In this document: positions 10,130 through 18,509 of the stretch, piece by piece | How positions within the stretch are numbered: position 1 is the stretch's first letter | How the letters are laid out: every line of letters begins with the position of its first letter | Source of the DNA: Candidatus Omnitrophota bacterium | GTDB taxonomy: Bacteria > Omnitrophota > Gorgyraeia > Gorgyraeales > Gorgyraeaceae | Direction of reading: 5' to 3' | Assembly: GCA_030649895.1 (NCBI GenBank) | Contig: JAUSEX010000056.1 | Location: 1 to 46,416, forward strand | Length of the DNA: 46,416 bases | The notes under the pieces: model-generated | Told to the model about the DNA's origin: nothing | The model's database searches: none | Seen by the model: only the letters and a program-made list of their open reading frames with translations | Translations under genes and position numbers: made by a program

Positions 10130-12217
10130 ATGTTATTCTTAGCACCTGTTGGGTCCATATTAGCGCTAGGTTTTGCGTTTTATTTGGCAGTATCAATACT
10201 CAGGATGGATGAAGGAAGCGATAAAATGAAAGAGATAGCCTCTGCGGTCCGCATAGGAGCAAAGGCGTATTTAAAGAGACAGTATCTTGGCGTAGCTTTA
10301 TTTTTTATAGTAGTATTTTTTATCCTGCTGGCGCTTTCTTTGTTCAAATACCTGCCCATATTTGTTCCTTTCGCATTTTTGACAGGAGGGTTTTTCTCTG
10401 GGCTTTCCGGTTTCATAGGCATGACAATAGCTACGCAGTCTTCAGGCAGGACCGCTGCGGCGGCGATGAAGAGTTTGAATTCCGGCTTGAGAGTTGCGTT
10501 TTCAAGCGGGGCTGTCATGGGCCTTACGGTCGTAGGGCTTGGGCTTCTGGATCTTAGCATTTGGTATTATTTTCTAGATTGGTATTATTCAGTGCACCCT
10601 CTGTCTATAGGCGCAGATAAAATAGGAGCAATTACTTCTACAATGCTCTGTTTTGGAATGGGCGCAAGTTCTCAAGCGCTTTTTGCCCGCGTAGGAGGGG
10701 GCATTTTTACAAAAGCAGCGGATGTCGGGGCTGATCTTGTAGGGAAAGTGGAAGCAGGGATACCGGAAGATGACCCTAGAAATCCAGCTGTTATCGCGGA
10801 TAACGTAGGAGATAATGTAGGCGATGTAGCGGGCATGGGCGCGGATCTTTATGAATCTTACGTGGGTTCTATTGTGGCAACTTCTGCATTAGGCGTTGCA
10901 GCAGGGTTGGGCCTGGCCGGGGTTACTGTCCCAATGGTTATGGCAGCTATTGGAGTTATAGCTTCGATAATAGGGACGTTTTTTGTAAGAAGCAAAGAAG
11001 ACGCAAACCAGCTGGTCCTATTGGCAGCCTTGAGAAAAGGGGTATTCACAAGCTCTCTTATCGTGGCGATAGCGTCTTATTTTCTTATTAAATATACTCT
11101 CGGGCTAGAACACATGGGAGTTTACTGGTCAGTTATATCGGGCCTTGTGGCAGGTGTTTTAATAGGGCTTTCAACTGAATACTATACATCAAGCACTTTT
11201 AAACCTACTAAAACAATCGCGGATGCGAGCGTTACCGGACCTGCGACAGTTATTATAAGCGGTATTGCGGTAGGCATGATGTCAACCGCTGTTCCGGTTC
11301 TTGTAGTCTGCTCCGCTATTATGGCAAGCTATTTTTTTTCAGGCGGGGCTAGTAATCCCAATGCAGGATTATACGGCATAGCAATTTCAGCAGTGGGTAT
11401 GCTTTCCACTCTTGGGATTACTCTTGCGACAGACGCTTATGGGCCTGTTGCTGATAATGCGGGAGGAAACGCAGAGATGTCTCATCTGCCGCCTGAAGTC
11501 AGGAAAAGGACAGATGCGCTGGATGCTTTAGGAAATACAACAGCTGCTACTGGGAAAGGTTTTGCTATTGGTTCAGCCGCGTTAACAGCTCTGGCCTTGA
11601 TTGCCGCTTACAGGGATCAGGTGTATTTATTCGGCAAGACAATGGATTTAAGCCTTATGAATCCAAGCGTTTTAATAGGCTTGTTCGTAGGAGGCATGCT
11701 CCCGTTTTTATTTTGTTCAATGACTATGCGGGCGGTTGGCAGGGCAGCTACGAAGATTGTCATAGAAGTAAGAAGGCAGTTTAAAGAGATAGCAGGCCTT
11801 ATGGAAGGAAAGGCAAAACCTGATTATGCGGCCTGCGTAAATATAGCTACTGTGGCTGCGCAGAAGGAAATGGTAATGCCGTCGCTTTTAGCTATAGTAG
11901 CTCCTATAGTAGTAGGGCTATTTGCCGGCATTAATGCAGTGGGTGGACTTCTTATGGGCGCAACTGTTACAGGGTTTGTGCTTGCAGTTATGATGGCTAA
12001 TTCAGGCGGGGCGTGGGATAACGCGAAAAAATATATAGAAGAAGGCCATTGCGGAGGCAAAGGTTCTCTCTCTCATAAGGCAACAGTTGTGGGCGATACG
12101 GTGGGGGACCCGTTTAAAGATACGTCAGGCCCGTCTTTAAATATTTTGATAAAACTAATGTCAATGGTCTCGATTGTATTCGCGTCTTTTATTGTAAAGA
12201 ATACGTTATTTAAATGA
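10130..12217 (+). CDS. hppA: Membrane-bound ion-translocating pyrophosphatase
   Basis: This is an integral membrane pump coupling PPi hydrolysis to H+ or Na+ export. It is 695 aa with many transmembrane segments. The catalytic motif [19 protein letters not shown] is intact, as are [15 protein letters not shown] and [14 protein letters not shown] near the C-terminus. The segment [10 protein letters not shown] has Ala where potassium-independent enzymes have Lys, so a K+-dependent form is predicted. The ion pumped is not decided here. AAAGGAG precedes ATG 10130. It lies directly behind purA, whose pathway, like tRNA charging, releases PPi. Confidence 0.96.
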   Translation: MLFLAPVGSILALGFAFYLAVSILRMDEGSDKMKEIASAVRIGAKAYLKRQYLGVALFFIVVFFILLALSLFKYLPIFVPFAFLTGGFFSGLSGFIGMTIATQSSGRTAAAAMKSLNSGLRVAFSSGAVMGLTVVGLGLLDLSIWYYFLDWYYSVHPLSIGADKIGAITSTMLCFGMGASSQALFARVGGGIFTKAADVGADLVGKVEAGIPEDDPRNPAVIADNVGDNVGDVAGMGADLYESYVGSIVATSALGVAAGLGLAGVTVPMVMAAIGVIASIIGTFFVRSKEDANQLVLLAALRKGVFTSSLIVAIASYFLIKYTLGLEHMGVYWSVISGLVAGVLIGLSTEYYTSSTFKPTKTIADASVTGPATVIISGIAVGMMSTAVPVLVVCSAIMASYFFSGGASNPNAGLYGIAISAVGMLSTLGITLATDAYGPVADNAGGNAEMSHLPPEVRKRTDALDALGNTTAATGKGFAIGSAALTALALIAAYRDQVYLFGKTMDLSLMNPSVLIGLFVGGMLPFLFCSMTMRAVGRAATKIVIEVRRQFKEIAGLMEGKAKPDYAACVNIATVAAQKEMVMPSLLAIVAPIVVGLFAGINAVGGLLMGATVTGFVLAVMMANSGGAWDNAKKYIEEGHCGGKGSLSHKATVVGDTVGDPFKDTSGPSLNILIKLMSMVSIVFASFIVKNTLFK

Positions 12218-12265
12218 TAAGCCTGAAGGATCTCACGTGAGGTTGCTTCGTTCTCAAGTTTTTCG

Positions 12266-12294
12266 TTGACTTTAACAGGTTGCTGTATTATGAT
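12266..12294 (+). promoter_or_regulatory. Sigma-70-type promoter for the OmpA lipoprotein gene
   Basis: TTGACT (12266-12271), a 17-nt spacer and TATGAT (12289-12294) lie 25 nt before the lipoprotein start. A small CTCACGTGAG palindrome near 12233 is upstream. AGGAGG precedes ATG 12320. Confidence 0.7.
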
Positions 12295-12319
12295 TAATAA
12301 AACGTAGGAGGGGAATATT

Positions 12320-13048
12320 ATGGCCAGAAATAAAGGATTGTTTTTTGTTTTATTTTTAGTGGTTATTTCTCTTGCCATGTCAGGGTGCTCTGTTACCTTT
12401 CAGATGAGGCACAAGAGCGACGTGGACAAAATAAGCTCTCTAGGAAGCGAGATAGAGGAATTAAACGCAAGGCTCGATCAATTGCAGGAAGAGAAAGAAA
12501 CCGAACTGTCTGAACTGGAAAAGGCAAAGCTTCTTCTTGAAGAAAGATTAAAACAGGAAATAGACGATAAGAGCGTGCGGCTCGAGATGGCGCAGAAAGG
12601 CCTGGCAATCATATTTCTCACGGAAGTTCTTTTTGATTCAGGCAAAGCAGAAATAAAATCAGAAGCGTTTCCCGCGCTTGATAAGATAGCGGTGGTTCTG
12701 GAGCAAAACGTAGAAGACAGGAACGTAGGCATAGAAGGCCATACCGATAACGAACCCATAAAACATTCCGGGTGGAAGTCTAATTGGGAACTTTCTACTT
12801 CCAGGGCGACAAGCGTTCTTCATTATCTTGTTGATAAAAAAGGCATAAGCCCTAAAAGGGTAGCTGCTATAGGTTATGGTGAATACAGGCCAGTGACTTC
12901 AAACGACACAGTAGCCGGTAAAAAGCAGAACAGGCGCGTAGAAATAGTGATCCTTCCTAAAAATATGGAAAAAATACAGGCGGATATGGACAAGATCACG
13001 CAGAGAAAACAGCAGATAGAAAAACAGATTAAGAGGTATAAAAAGTAA
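12320..13048 (+). CDS. OmpA-family peptidoglycan-binding lipoprotein
   Basis: The protein probably tethers the outer membrane or a membrane complex to peptidoglycan. A lipoprotein signal peptide ends in the lipobox AMSGC (Cys at about residue 23). Residues about 35-95 form a charged coiled coil (EELNARLDQLQEEKETELSE). The C-terminal half is an OmpA/MotB-type domain: LFDSGKAEIK, then GHTDNEPI and the motif NWELSTSRATSV with GYGEYRPV. A further helical tail ends in polar heptads. It resembles Pal or MotB-like proteins, but no tol or mot genes are nearby. The next small gene may form part of the same unit. Confidence 0.85.
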   Translation: MARNKGLFFVLFLVVISLAMSGCSVTFQMRHKSDVDKISSLGSEIEELNARLDQLQEEKETELSELEKAKLLLEERLKQEIDDKSVRLEMAQKGLAIIFLTEVLFDSGKAEIKSEAFPALDKIAVVLEQNVEDRNVGIEGHTDNEPIKHSGWKSNWELSTSRATSVLHYLVDKKGISPKRVAAIGYGEYRPVTSNDTVAGKKQNRRVEIVILPKNMEKIQADMDKITQRKQQIEKQIKRYKK

Positions 13049-13066
13049 TAAGGAGGAATAGCAAAG

Positions 13067-13468
13067 ATGGATAAGGCGAAAGTAAATTTTGTTATTATCG
13101 GAGCGCTGGTTGTTCTCTGCGTCGTTATCATAGGTTACGCGGCAAGTCTAAATGCGCAGTTAGGCGCCGAGAAGACAAAAACCATGCAGCTTAACGACCG
13201 GATAGCGGGGCTTAATTCCAAGGTAAATGATTTAAATGTGCAGTTAACCGGAGTGACTACGCAGGCGAACGAGAAGACAATGCTTTTAAATAATCTGCAG
13301 AGTTCTTTAGGAGCAGCTATGGCAGAAATTGATAGTTTAAAAACGCTAAAGGCGGAATTGGAATCGAAATTACAATCGGCTATTTCTAACGTAACTTCTC
13401 AGGTTACAGAAAAGGCGCAGCAGGCAGTTACCGGAACAGCGTCTTCAGTGGCGCCGCTAAAGCAATAA
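13067..13468 (+). CDS. Small coiled-coil membrane protein, unknown function
   Basis: I do not recognise this 133-aa protein. One N-terminal transmembrane helix (about residues 8-27, FVIIGALVVLCVVIIGYAA) is followed by a long coiled coil (about 30-110) of near-heptad leucines, then a short Ala/Ser/Thr-rich tail. AAGGAGG lies before ATG 13067. It starts 18 nt after the OmpA-type lipoprotein and ends before a strong terminator, so the two form a bicistronic unit. An envelope structural role is only inference. Confidence 0.75.
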   Translation: MDKAKVNFVIIGALVVLCVVIIGYAASLNAQLGAEKTKTMQLNDRIAGLNSKVNDLNVQLTGVTTQANEKTMLLNNLQSSLGAAMAEIDSLKTLKAELESKLQSAISNVTSQVTEKAQQAVTGTASSVAPLKQ

Positions 13469-13497
13469 CCGCAAGTTTCTTATGATATTAAAGAAGG

Positions 13498-13536
13498 ACG
13501 CGAATCGTGTTTAATTAAATACGTATTCGCGTTTTT
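13498..13536 (+). terminator. Rho-independent terminator
   Basis: Arms ACGCGAAT (13498-13505) and ATTCGCGT (13525-13532) are perfect. An inner CGT/ACG plus TTTAATTAAA extends the stem, and a T-rich tail follows (TTTTTCTTTT from 13532). It closes the lipoprotein unit just before uppS, which must then depend on read-through or on an unseen promoter. Confidence 0.8.
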
Positions 13537-13544
13537 CTTTTCAA

Positions 13545-14243
13545 ATGAATATACCAAGGCATATAGCGATAATAATGGATGGAAACGGCAGATGGGCTGA
13601 GGCCAGGGGTTTGCCGAAGATCATGGGACATAAGCAGGGGGTGGAGACTGTTAAAAAAATTGTAAAGGCGTGCATTAAAGCAGGGGTTAAATATTTAACG
13701 CTTTACGCATTTTCAACTGAAAATTGGTCCAGGCCTGACTACGAGATAAAGGCGCTGTTTCAACTATTAGAGAATTTTATAGATAAAGAATTTGAACTAT
13801 TGCATAAAAATAAGGTCAGGTTTTATATAATAGGCGAGAGGCAGATGATACAGAAAGACCTGCTGGCTAAGATGGAAAAAACCGAAAACGCCACCAAGGA
13901 TTACGATGAGTTTACTCTGAATATAGCGTTGAGTTACGGCGGGAGACAGGAGATATTAAACGCCGCGAGGCTTTTAGCGGAAGATGCAAAGAGCGGAAAG
14001 ATTAATCCAAAAGATATTGATGAAAAAATATTTTCCAGCAAACTTTACACTAAGGGGCAGCCGGATCCGGATCTTTTGATACGCACAAGCGGAGAGGCGA
14101 GGATATCGAATTTTTTATTATGGCAAATTTCTTACGCCGAATTTTATATAACCGAAAAATTCTGGCCTGATTTCGACGATAAGGAGCTAAGCAAGGCTAT
14201 AGAGGCGTATGATAGAAGGGATAGGAGATTCGGAGGGAGATAA
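13545..14243 (+). CDS. uppS: Undecaprenyl diphosphate synthase
   Basis: It makes the C55 lipid carrier for cell wall and LPS by cis-condensation of IPP onto FPP. HIAIIMDGNGRWA contains the catalytic Asp of the cis-prenyltransferase family. FSTENWSRP and the C-terminal DLLIRTSGEARISNFLLWQ are also diagnostic. The length is 232 aa. It starts just after a terminator with no evident ribosome binding site, and heads an operon whose other members (cdsA, dxr, rseP, ispG) are common partners. Confidence 0.96.
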   Translation: MNIPRHIAIIMDGNGRWAEARGLPKIMGHKQGVETVKKIVKACIKAGVKYLTLYAFSTENWSRPDYEIKALFQLLENFIDKEFELLHKNKVRFYIIGERQMIQKDLLAKMEKTENATKDYDEFTLNIALSYGGRQEILNAARLLAEDAKSGKINPKDIDEKIFSSKLYTKGQPDPDLLIRTSGEARISNFLLWQISYAEFYITEKFWPDFDDKELSKAIEAYDRRDRRFGGR

Positions 14244-14246
14244 TTT

Positions 14247-15047
14247 ATGTTTAAACGCATAGTTACTTCGGTGATTTTAATATCCGTAGGAATTCTGAGC
14301 ATATTTGTATTGCCGGTATGGACATTCGGGGTGGTGGTGTCTTTTTTTGTAGGCTTGGGGCTTTGCGAATTTTTTAAGTTGAGCGCAAAAAAGGTATTTC
14401 CTTTAAGTTTCGCCTATGTGGGCGTTTTATCCGGGATATTATTGCCGTATATAACATATCTTTACAGGCCTACAGGCGGCATATGGGAAGGCATCTTTTT
14501 TATAGTTATACTTATCGCGCTTTTTATAATTCAATTCACAAGGAAAGAGAATAAAAATGCGGTGTCTCTGATAGCAGTCACATTGCTCGCAGTTTTTTAT
14601 ATAGGATGGTTTTTTACATTTCTTGTAAAAATAAGATTTTTGGAAGATGGACATAAATTAGTGGCATTTCTGCTTCTTGTCACAAAATCAGGAGATATGG
14701 GCGCGTATTTAGTAGGATCTCGTTTTGGAAGACATAAGCTTATACCAAGAATCAGCCCTAATAAGTCGGTTGAAGGCGCCGTAGGCGGTTTTATATTCAG
14801 TATTGCGAGCGCTATCTTGAGCAGGTATTATTTTTCATGGATGAGTTTCAGTTTTGTACTTGTGAGCGGTATTCTTATAGGCATATTTGCGCAGCTTGGA
14901 GACCTGGCCGAGAGCCTTATTAAAAGAGATTACGAGGTAAAGGATTCAGGGGCTTCTTTGCCCGGCCTTGGAGGGATGCTGGATGTTGTTGACAGTATTC
15001 TTTTTACAGCGCCTATTTTTTATATCTATCTTACTATTTTTAGGTAA
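14247..15047 (+). CDS. cdsA: Phosphatidate cytidylyltransferase
   Basis: This is a multi-pass membrane enzyme making CDP-diacylglycerol from phosphatidic acid and CTP. The C-terminal signature is recognisable (SLIKRDYEVKDSG, then LPGLGGMLDVVDS). Two normally conserved residues differ: PGHGG is PGLGG and the LDR of LDRxDS is LDV. KSGDMGAYLVGSRFGRHKL is also typical. At 266 aa it has normal length. It lies 3 nt after uppS and before dxr, the standard arrangement. Confidence 0.92.
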   Translation: MFKRIVTSVILISVGILSIFVLPVWTFGVVVSFFVGLGLCEFFKLSAKKVFPLSFAYVGVLSGILLPYITYLYRPTGGIWEGIFFIVILIALFIIQFTRKENKNAVSLIAVTLLAVFYIGWFFTFLVKIRFLEDGHKLVAFLLLVTKSGDMGAYLVGSRFGRHKLIPRISPNKSVEGAVGGFIFSIASAILSRYYFSWMSFSFVLVSGILIGIFAQLGDLAESLIKRDYEVKDSGASLPGLGGMLDVVDSILFTAPIFYIYLTIFR

Positions 15048-15051
15048 CCTT

Positions 15052-15070
15052 GTCCACCTGGCAGGTGGAC
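15052..15070. repeat. Small hairpin between cdsA and dxr
   Basis: Perfect arms GTCCACCTG (15052-15060) and CAGGTGGAC (15062-15070) flank one base. No U-tract follows, so it belongs with the other intergenic palindromes here rather than with terminators. Confidence 0.7.
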
Positions 15071-15084
15071 GCTAAGGGGTGAGT

Positions 15085-16233
15085 ATGCATCTGGAAAGAA
15101 TAGCTGTTTTGGGGTCTACAGGTTCAATAGGCACTAGCGGGCTGGATGTAATAGCTAAATCTCCAGGTAGATTCAAGGTATGCGCGTTATCGACCAACAT
15201 TAATATCAAATTACTCAAGGCGCAGGTAGAGCGATTCAAGCCGGAAGCTGTTTGTATAGGGGAAATAAAAGGAAACGAGGAAAGATGGGGGAAGACGAGG
15301 GTATATAAGGGAGAAACCGGGTTATTGAAGATGCTGGAAGATGTTAAAATAGATACTGTCCTTGTAGGAATATCGGGTTCATCCGCGCTTTCGCCTGTTC
15401 TTAAGGCATTGGATAGTGTCAAGAAAATGGCGCTTGCGAATAAAGAAGCCCTGGTTATGGCAGGCAGCGTTATAATGAGTAAAGCGGCAAAAAATAATAT
15501 AACAATAGTGCCTGTTGATAGCGAGCATAGCGCGATATTCCAATGTATTGGAGCCGGCAACAGGAAAGATTTAAAAAAGATATTCCTTACAGGTTCGGGC
15601 GGGCCTTTGCTAAAGGTAAAGAAGTCTAGGTTTAGAGATATTACTGTTAAGCAGGCGCTTAATCATCCTAGATGGAAAATGGGCAAAAAGATTTCAGTAG
15701 ACTCTGCCACTATGATGAACAAGGGTTTGGAAGTGATTGAGGCGGCCTGGCTTTTTAATATGGAAATTAAAGATATAGAGATTCTAATACATCCTGAAGC
15801 GGTGATTCACTCAATGGTAGAGTTTATAGACGGCGCAATGCTGGCTCAGATGGCTGTGTGCGATATGAGGGTCCCTATTCAATACGCGCTTACTTATCCT
15901 GAAAGGACCGATTCCGGCATCAGGAGCCTGGAATTTTCTAAAATAAAGAACTTGAGTTTTTATAAGCCGGATTTTAGAAGATTTCCATGCATGGGCCTGG
16001 CGTATTATGCGGGAAAAAAAGGAGGGACATTCCCTTCTGTTTTAAACGCTTCGAATGAGGTGGCTGTTAAGGAATTTATAGAAGGCCGCGTAAAATTTAT
16101 AGATATACCAAGAGTTATTGAAAAGGTTCTTGGTTTTCATAAAGGCGTTGACGATCCAGGGCTGGGAGATATACTTGAAGCGGACAGATGGGCCAGGGTA
16201 AAAACCAAGGAGATATTTAAATGTTATCGCTAA
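15085..16233 (+). CDS. dxr: 1-deoxy-D-xylulose 5-phosphate reductoisomerase
   Basis: This is the second step of the MEP isoprenoid pathway, using NADPH. The N-terminus has the Rossmann motif GSTGSIGTSGLD. NKEALVMAG, PVDSEHSAIFQ (metal-binding Asp and Glu) and SVDSATMMNKGLE match active-site segments. I prefer ATG 15085, which is 5 nt behind AAGGGG, over GTG 15079. The product is 382 aa, normal. The gene ends 13 nt inside rseP. ispG and ispH in this window serve the same pathway. Confidence 0.95.
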   Translation: MHLERIAVLGSTGSIGTSGLDVIAKSPGRFKVCALSTNINIKLLKAQVERFKPEAVCIGEIKGNEERWGKTRVYKGETGLLKMLEDVKIDTVLVGISGSSALSPVLKALDSVKKMALANKEALVMAGSVIMSKAAKNNITIVPVDSEHSAIFQCIGAGNRKDLKKIFLTGSGGPLLKVKKSRFRDITVKQALNHPRWKMGKKISVDSATMMNKGLEVIEAAWLFNMEIKDIEILIHPEAVIHSMVEFIDGAMLAQMAVCDMRVPIQYALTYPERTDSGIRSLEFSKIKNLSFYKPDFRRFPCMGLAYYAGKKGGTFPSVLNASNEVAVKEFIEGRVKFIDIPRVIEKVLGFHKGVDDPGLGDILEADRWARVKTKEIFKCYR

Positions 16234-17306
16234 TTTCTTTTATAGTTGTTTTGAGTATTTTAGTTATTGTGCATGAATTCGGGCATTTTATCGTTGCGAA
16301 AAAAATGGGAGTGCGGGTTGAAAAATTTTCTATAGGATTCGGCCAGGAGATAATTGGTATTACCAGGCAAGAGACAAGATATTCGATTTCTCTGATACCG
16401 CTGGGCGGTTATGTAAAATTATCCGGAGAGACGGGTTCAGAAGGGGTAAAGGGAGAGAAATGGGAATATCTTTCCAGGACCGTAGGGGAGAAGATGCGCA
16501 TAATATTCGCAGGGCCATTGTTAAATTACATACTGGCATTTGTGATTTTTTCATTCGTGTTCATGGCAGGCAATCCTACGTTAACTCCCACGATAGGCAA
16601 GATCATGCCAGGTTATCCCGCAGAAACATCTGGTTTAAAACCAGGCGATAAGATACTGGATATAAACGGCAATAAGGTTGCTTACTGGGAGGACGTGACA
16701 AATATTGTTCATACGAGCAAGAATCAGGAGATGAATCTTGCTGTGGAAAGAGACGGGCAGAAGATTTCCATTGTTGTTATGCCCAGGTCTCAGGAGACGG
16801 ATACCATTTTCGGCTCTAGAAAAAGTATTTCTATAATAGGCATTGCCCCATCCGGTGAGGTTATATATGTAAAATACGGATTTTTTAAGGCTATTTACAT
16901 GGGAGCTGAAAAGTTGTGGACGCTTACCTATATAACATGCAGGGCTTTATGGGCAAGCGTTACAGGAGCTATGCCTATAAAGGAATCCATGACAGGCCCC
17001 ATAGGTATATTTTATATAACAGGACAGGCAGCAAAACTGGGGTTGGTTTATTTATTGCAGTTAATGGGCGTATTGAGCGCGTCTCTGGCTATTTTTAACC
17101 TTTTGCCAGTCCCGGTCCTGGACGGAGGACATATTTTATTTCTTGCGATAGAAAAGATCAGAAGAAAACCTGTTTCTATTAAGATGCAGGAAAACGTGAC
17201 TCAGGTAGGCATGTCGCTCTTGATAGTTTTAATGTTATTTGTATTTTATAATGATTTTATGAGGTTCGGGATTTTTGAAAAAATAGCGCATATTTTTAAA
17301 AAATAA
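16221..17306 (+). CDS. rseP: RseP-type site-2 zinc metalloprotease
   Basis: This is an intramembrane protease that cleaves membrane-anchored substrates such as anti-sigma factors. The zinc motif VHEFGHF lies in the first transmembrane helix, and NLLPVPVLDGGHI carries the third ligand. One PDZ domain sits between them (around residues 125-205, GKIMPGYPAETSGLKPGDKI). E. coli RseP has two PDZ domains and about 450 aa; this 361-aa form with one is common in other phyla. It overlaps dxr by 13 nt. Confidence 0.93.
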   Translation: MLSLISFIVVLSILVIVHEFGHFIVAKKMGVRVEKFSIGFGQEIIGITRQETRYSISLIPLGGYVKLSGETGSEGVKGEKWEYLSRTVGEKMRIIFAGPLLNYILAFVIFSFVFMAGNPTLTPTIGKIMPGYPAETSGLKPGDKILDINGNKVAYWEDVTNIVHTSKNQEMNLAVERDGQKISIVVMPRSQETDTIFGSRKSISIIGIAPSGEVIYVKYGFFKAIYMGAEKLWTLTYITCRALWASVTGAMPIKESMTGPIGIFYITGQAAKLGLVYLLQLMGVLSASLAIFNLLPVPVLDGGHILFLAIEKIRRKPVSIKMQENVTQVGMSLLIVLMLFVFYNDFMRFGIFEKIAHIFKK

Positions 17307-17314
17307 TTACCTGA

Positions 17315-17356
17315 CCCGATCGTCGAACGGGATAGCTATCCCGTTCGACGATCGGG
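17315..17356. repeat. Perfect 42-nt palindrome between rseP and ispG
   Basis: Two 21-nt arms (17315-17335 and 17336-17356) are exact reverse complements with no loop. The left arm begins CCCGATCGTC and its centre is GATAGCTATC. No U-tract follows. Such an uninterrupted palindrome is a cruciform candidate and fills the gap between cotranscribed genes. Confidence 0.9.
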
Positions 17357-17365
17357 AAATGGTGC

Positions 17366-18460
17366 ATGAGTATGACAAAACAGATTAAGGTTGGAAATAT
17401 CAGGATCGGAGGCGGAGCGCCTATTAGCATCCAGTCGATGACAAAGACTGATACCAGGGATGTTCGCGCTACTGTAAGACAGATTAAAGAACTGGAAAAA
17501 GCAGGATGCGAAATCGTGAGAGTCGCTATAAAGGATTTTGAGGCAGCAAGCGCCATAAAGGCTATTAAGCGAAAAGCAAATTTACCTTTAGTTGCGGATA
17601 TACATTTTGATTACAGGCTGGCCCTGCGCGCTATTGAAAACGGGGCAGATAAGATAAGGCTGAATCCAGGTAATATTTATAAGGAGCCTGAGATACGGGA
17701 AGTCGTAATAGCTGCTAAAAAGAGAAAAATTCCCATAAGAGTGGGCGCTAATTCAGGGTCAATAAGGCTCAAGGCTCAAGGTTCAAGGCTCAAGGCAGAA
17801 GATTTAGTAACACCTGTTTTGGGCTACATAAAGATATTGGAGAGAATGGATTTTTACGATATAATAGTATCATTAAAGGCGTCGGATGTTATCAGCACTA
17901 TAGAAGTCTGTAAGCTCTTTTCAAAGAAATCAGAATATCCGCTTCATCTGGGAGTTACTGCAGCAGGACCTGCTTCAACAGGCATTGTGAAATCAGCCAT
18001 AGGGATAGGTAATCTTCTTCTGGATGGCGTAGGGGATACTATCAGGGTTTCGTTGACAGGCGACCCTGTGGAAGAAGTAATAGCAGCTAAAAATATCCTT
18101 CAGGCAATAAACTTAAGGAATTTCGGCCCTGAAATTATTTCATGCCCGACATGCGGCAGGTGCCAGGTGGATTTGAAGAGCATAGCAGAACAGATTGACT
18201 CAAGGCTCAAGGCTTCCCCCGGCTTTGTTCGGGATAGACAAGGCTCAAGAGGAAAATTCAGCCTTCAGCCTTCAGTCTTCAGCCGAAAGGTCTTTAAGAT
18301 AGCAATAATGGGGTGCGAGGTAAATGGCCCTGGAGAAGCTAAGGAAGCGGATATAGGTATTGCCTGTGGTAAGGGTTCAGGAGTAATTTTTAAAAAAGGC
18401 AGGATTTTAAAAAGGGTCAAAGAAAAAGATATAGTAAAAGAGCTCTTAAAAAATATATAA
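17366..18460 (+). CDS. ispG: 4-hydroxy-3-methylbut-2-en-1-yl diphosphate synthase (IspG)
   Basis: This is the [4Fe-4S] enzyme of the MEP pathway that makes HMBPP. Cluster ligands are visible: Cys260 and Cys263 in CPTCGRC, then Cys317 in MGCEVNGPGEA with Glu324. The TIM-barrel part has SIQSMTKTDT and ADIHFDYRLA. Two stretches do not belong to the family: residues about 133-146 (RLKAQGSRLKAE) and about 278-307 (between the Fe-S halves). Both are coded by heptanucleotide repeats. They lie in places where the core could tolerate insertion, and the frame is kept. ATG 17366 or 17372 could be the start; the ribosome binding site is weak. Confidence 0.93.
   Translation: MSMTKQIKVGNIRIGGGAPISIQSMTKTDTRDVRATVRQIKELEKAGCEIVRVAIKDFEAASAIKAIKRKANLPLVADIHFDYRLALRAIENGADKIRLNPGNIYKEPEIREVVIAAKKRKIPIRVGANSGSIRLKAQGSRLKAEDLVTPVLGYIKILERMDFYDIIVSLKASDVISTIEVCKLFSKKSEYPLHLGVTAAGPASTGIVKSAIGIGNLLLDGVGDTIRVSLTGDPVEEVIAAKNILQAINLRNFGPEIISCPTCGRCQVDLKSIAEQIDSRLKASPGFVRDRQGSRGKFSLQPSVFSRKVFKIAIMGCEVNGPGEAKEADIGIACGKGSGVIFKKGRILKRVKEKDIVKELLKNI
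17765..17796. repeat. Heptanucleotide array inside ispG (1)
   Basis: Four copies of a 7-nt unit (AAGGCTC, AAGGCTC, AAGGTTC, AAGGCTC) plus a partial copy lie in frame in ispG. They code for RLKAQGSRLKA. The unit matches the arrays at 18199-18284 and 19241-19268. Confidence 0.85.
18199..18284. repeat. Composite heptanucleotide array inside ispG (2)
   Basis: Two CTCAAGG units (18199-18212) are followed by a separate insert with CCCCCGGC and GTTCGGG, then AAGGCTCAAG again, and finally four units in the opposite sense (TTCAGCC, TTCAGCC, TTCAGTC, TTCAGCC at 18257-18284). The whole lies in frame between the two cluster-binding parts of IspG. Confidence 0.8.
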
Positions 18461-18465
18461 CCGAT

Positions 18466-18509
18466 TCCGACTCCGTGAGTCGCCGAGGTAGGCGACTCAC
18501 GGAGTCGGA
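18466..18509. repeat. 19-bp perfect hairpin overlapping the proS start
   Basis: Arms 18466-18484 (beginning TCCGACTCCG) and 18491-18509 (ending GGAGTCGGA) are perfectly complementary with a 6-nt loop GAGGTA. The right arm supplies the GGAG (18501-18504) that sits 4 nt before the proS ATG, whose A is the last base of the arm. It is the longest member of the GACTCcgtGAGTC family (2705, 34405). Confidence 0.9.

Noticed and set aside
10180-12060. Long minus-strand open frames within hppA, purA and infB
   Set aside because: Shadow frames of strongly conserved plus-strand genes; no start signals or motifs.
17315-17356. Palindromes at gene ends as rho-independent terminators
   Set aside because: Most lack a T-run after the stem and lie within closely packed operons; only 13498-13536, 29354-29392, 29459-29485 and 44358-44387 have one.
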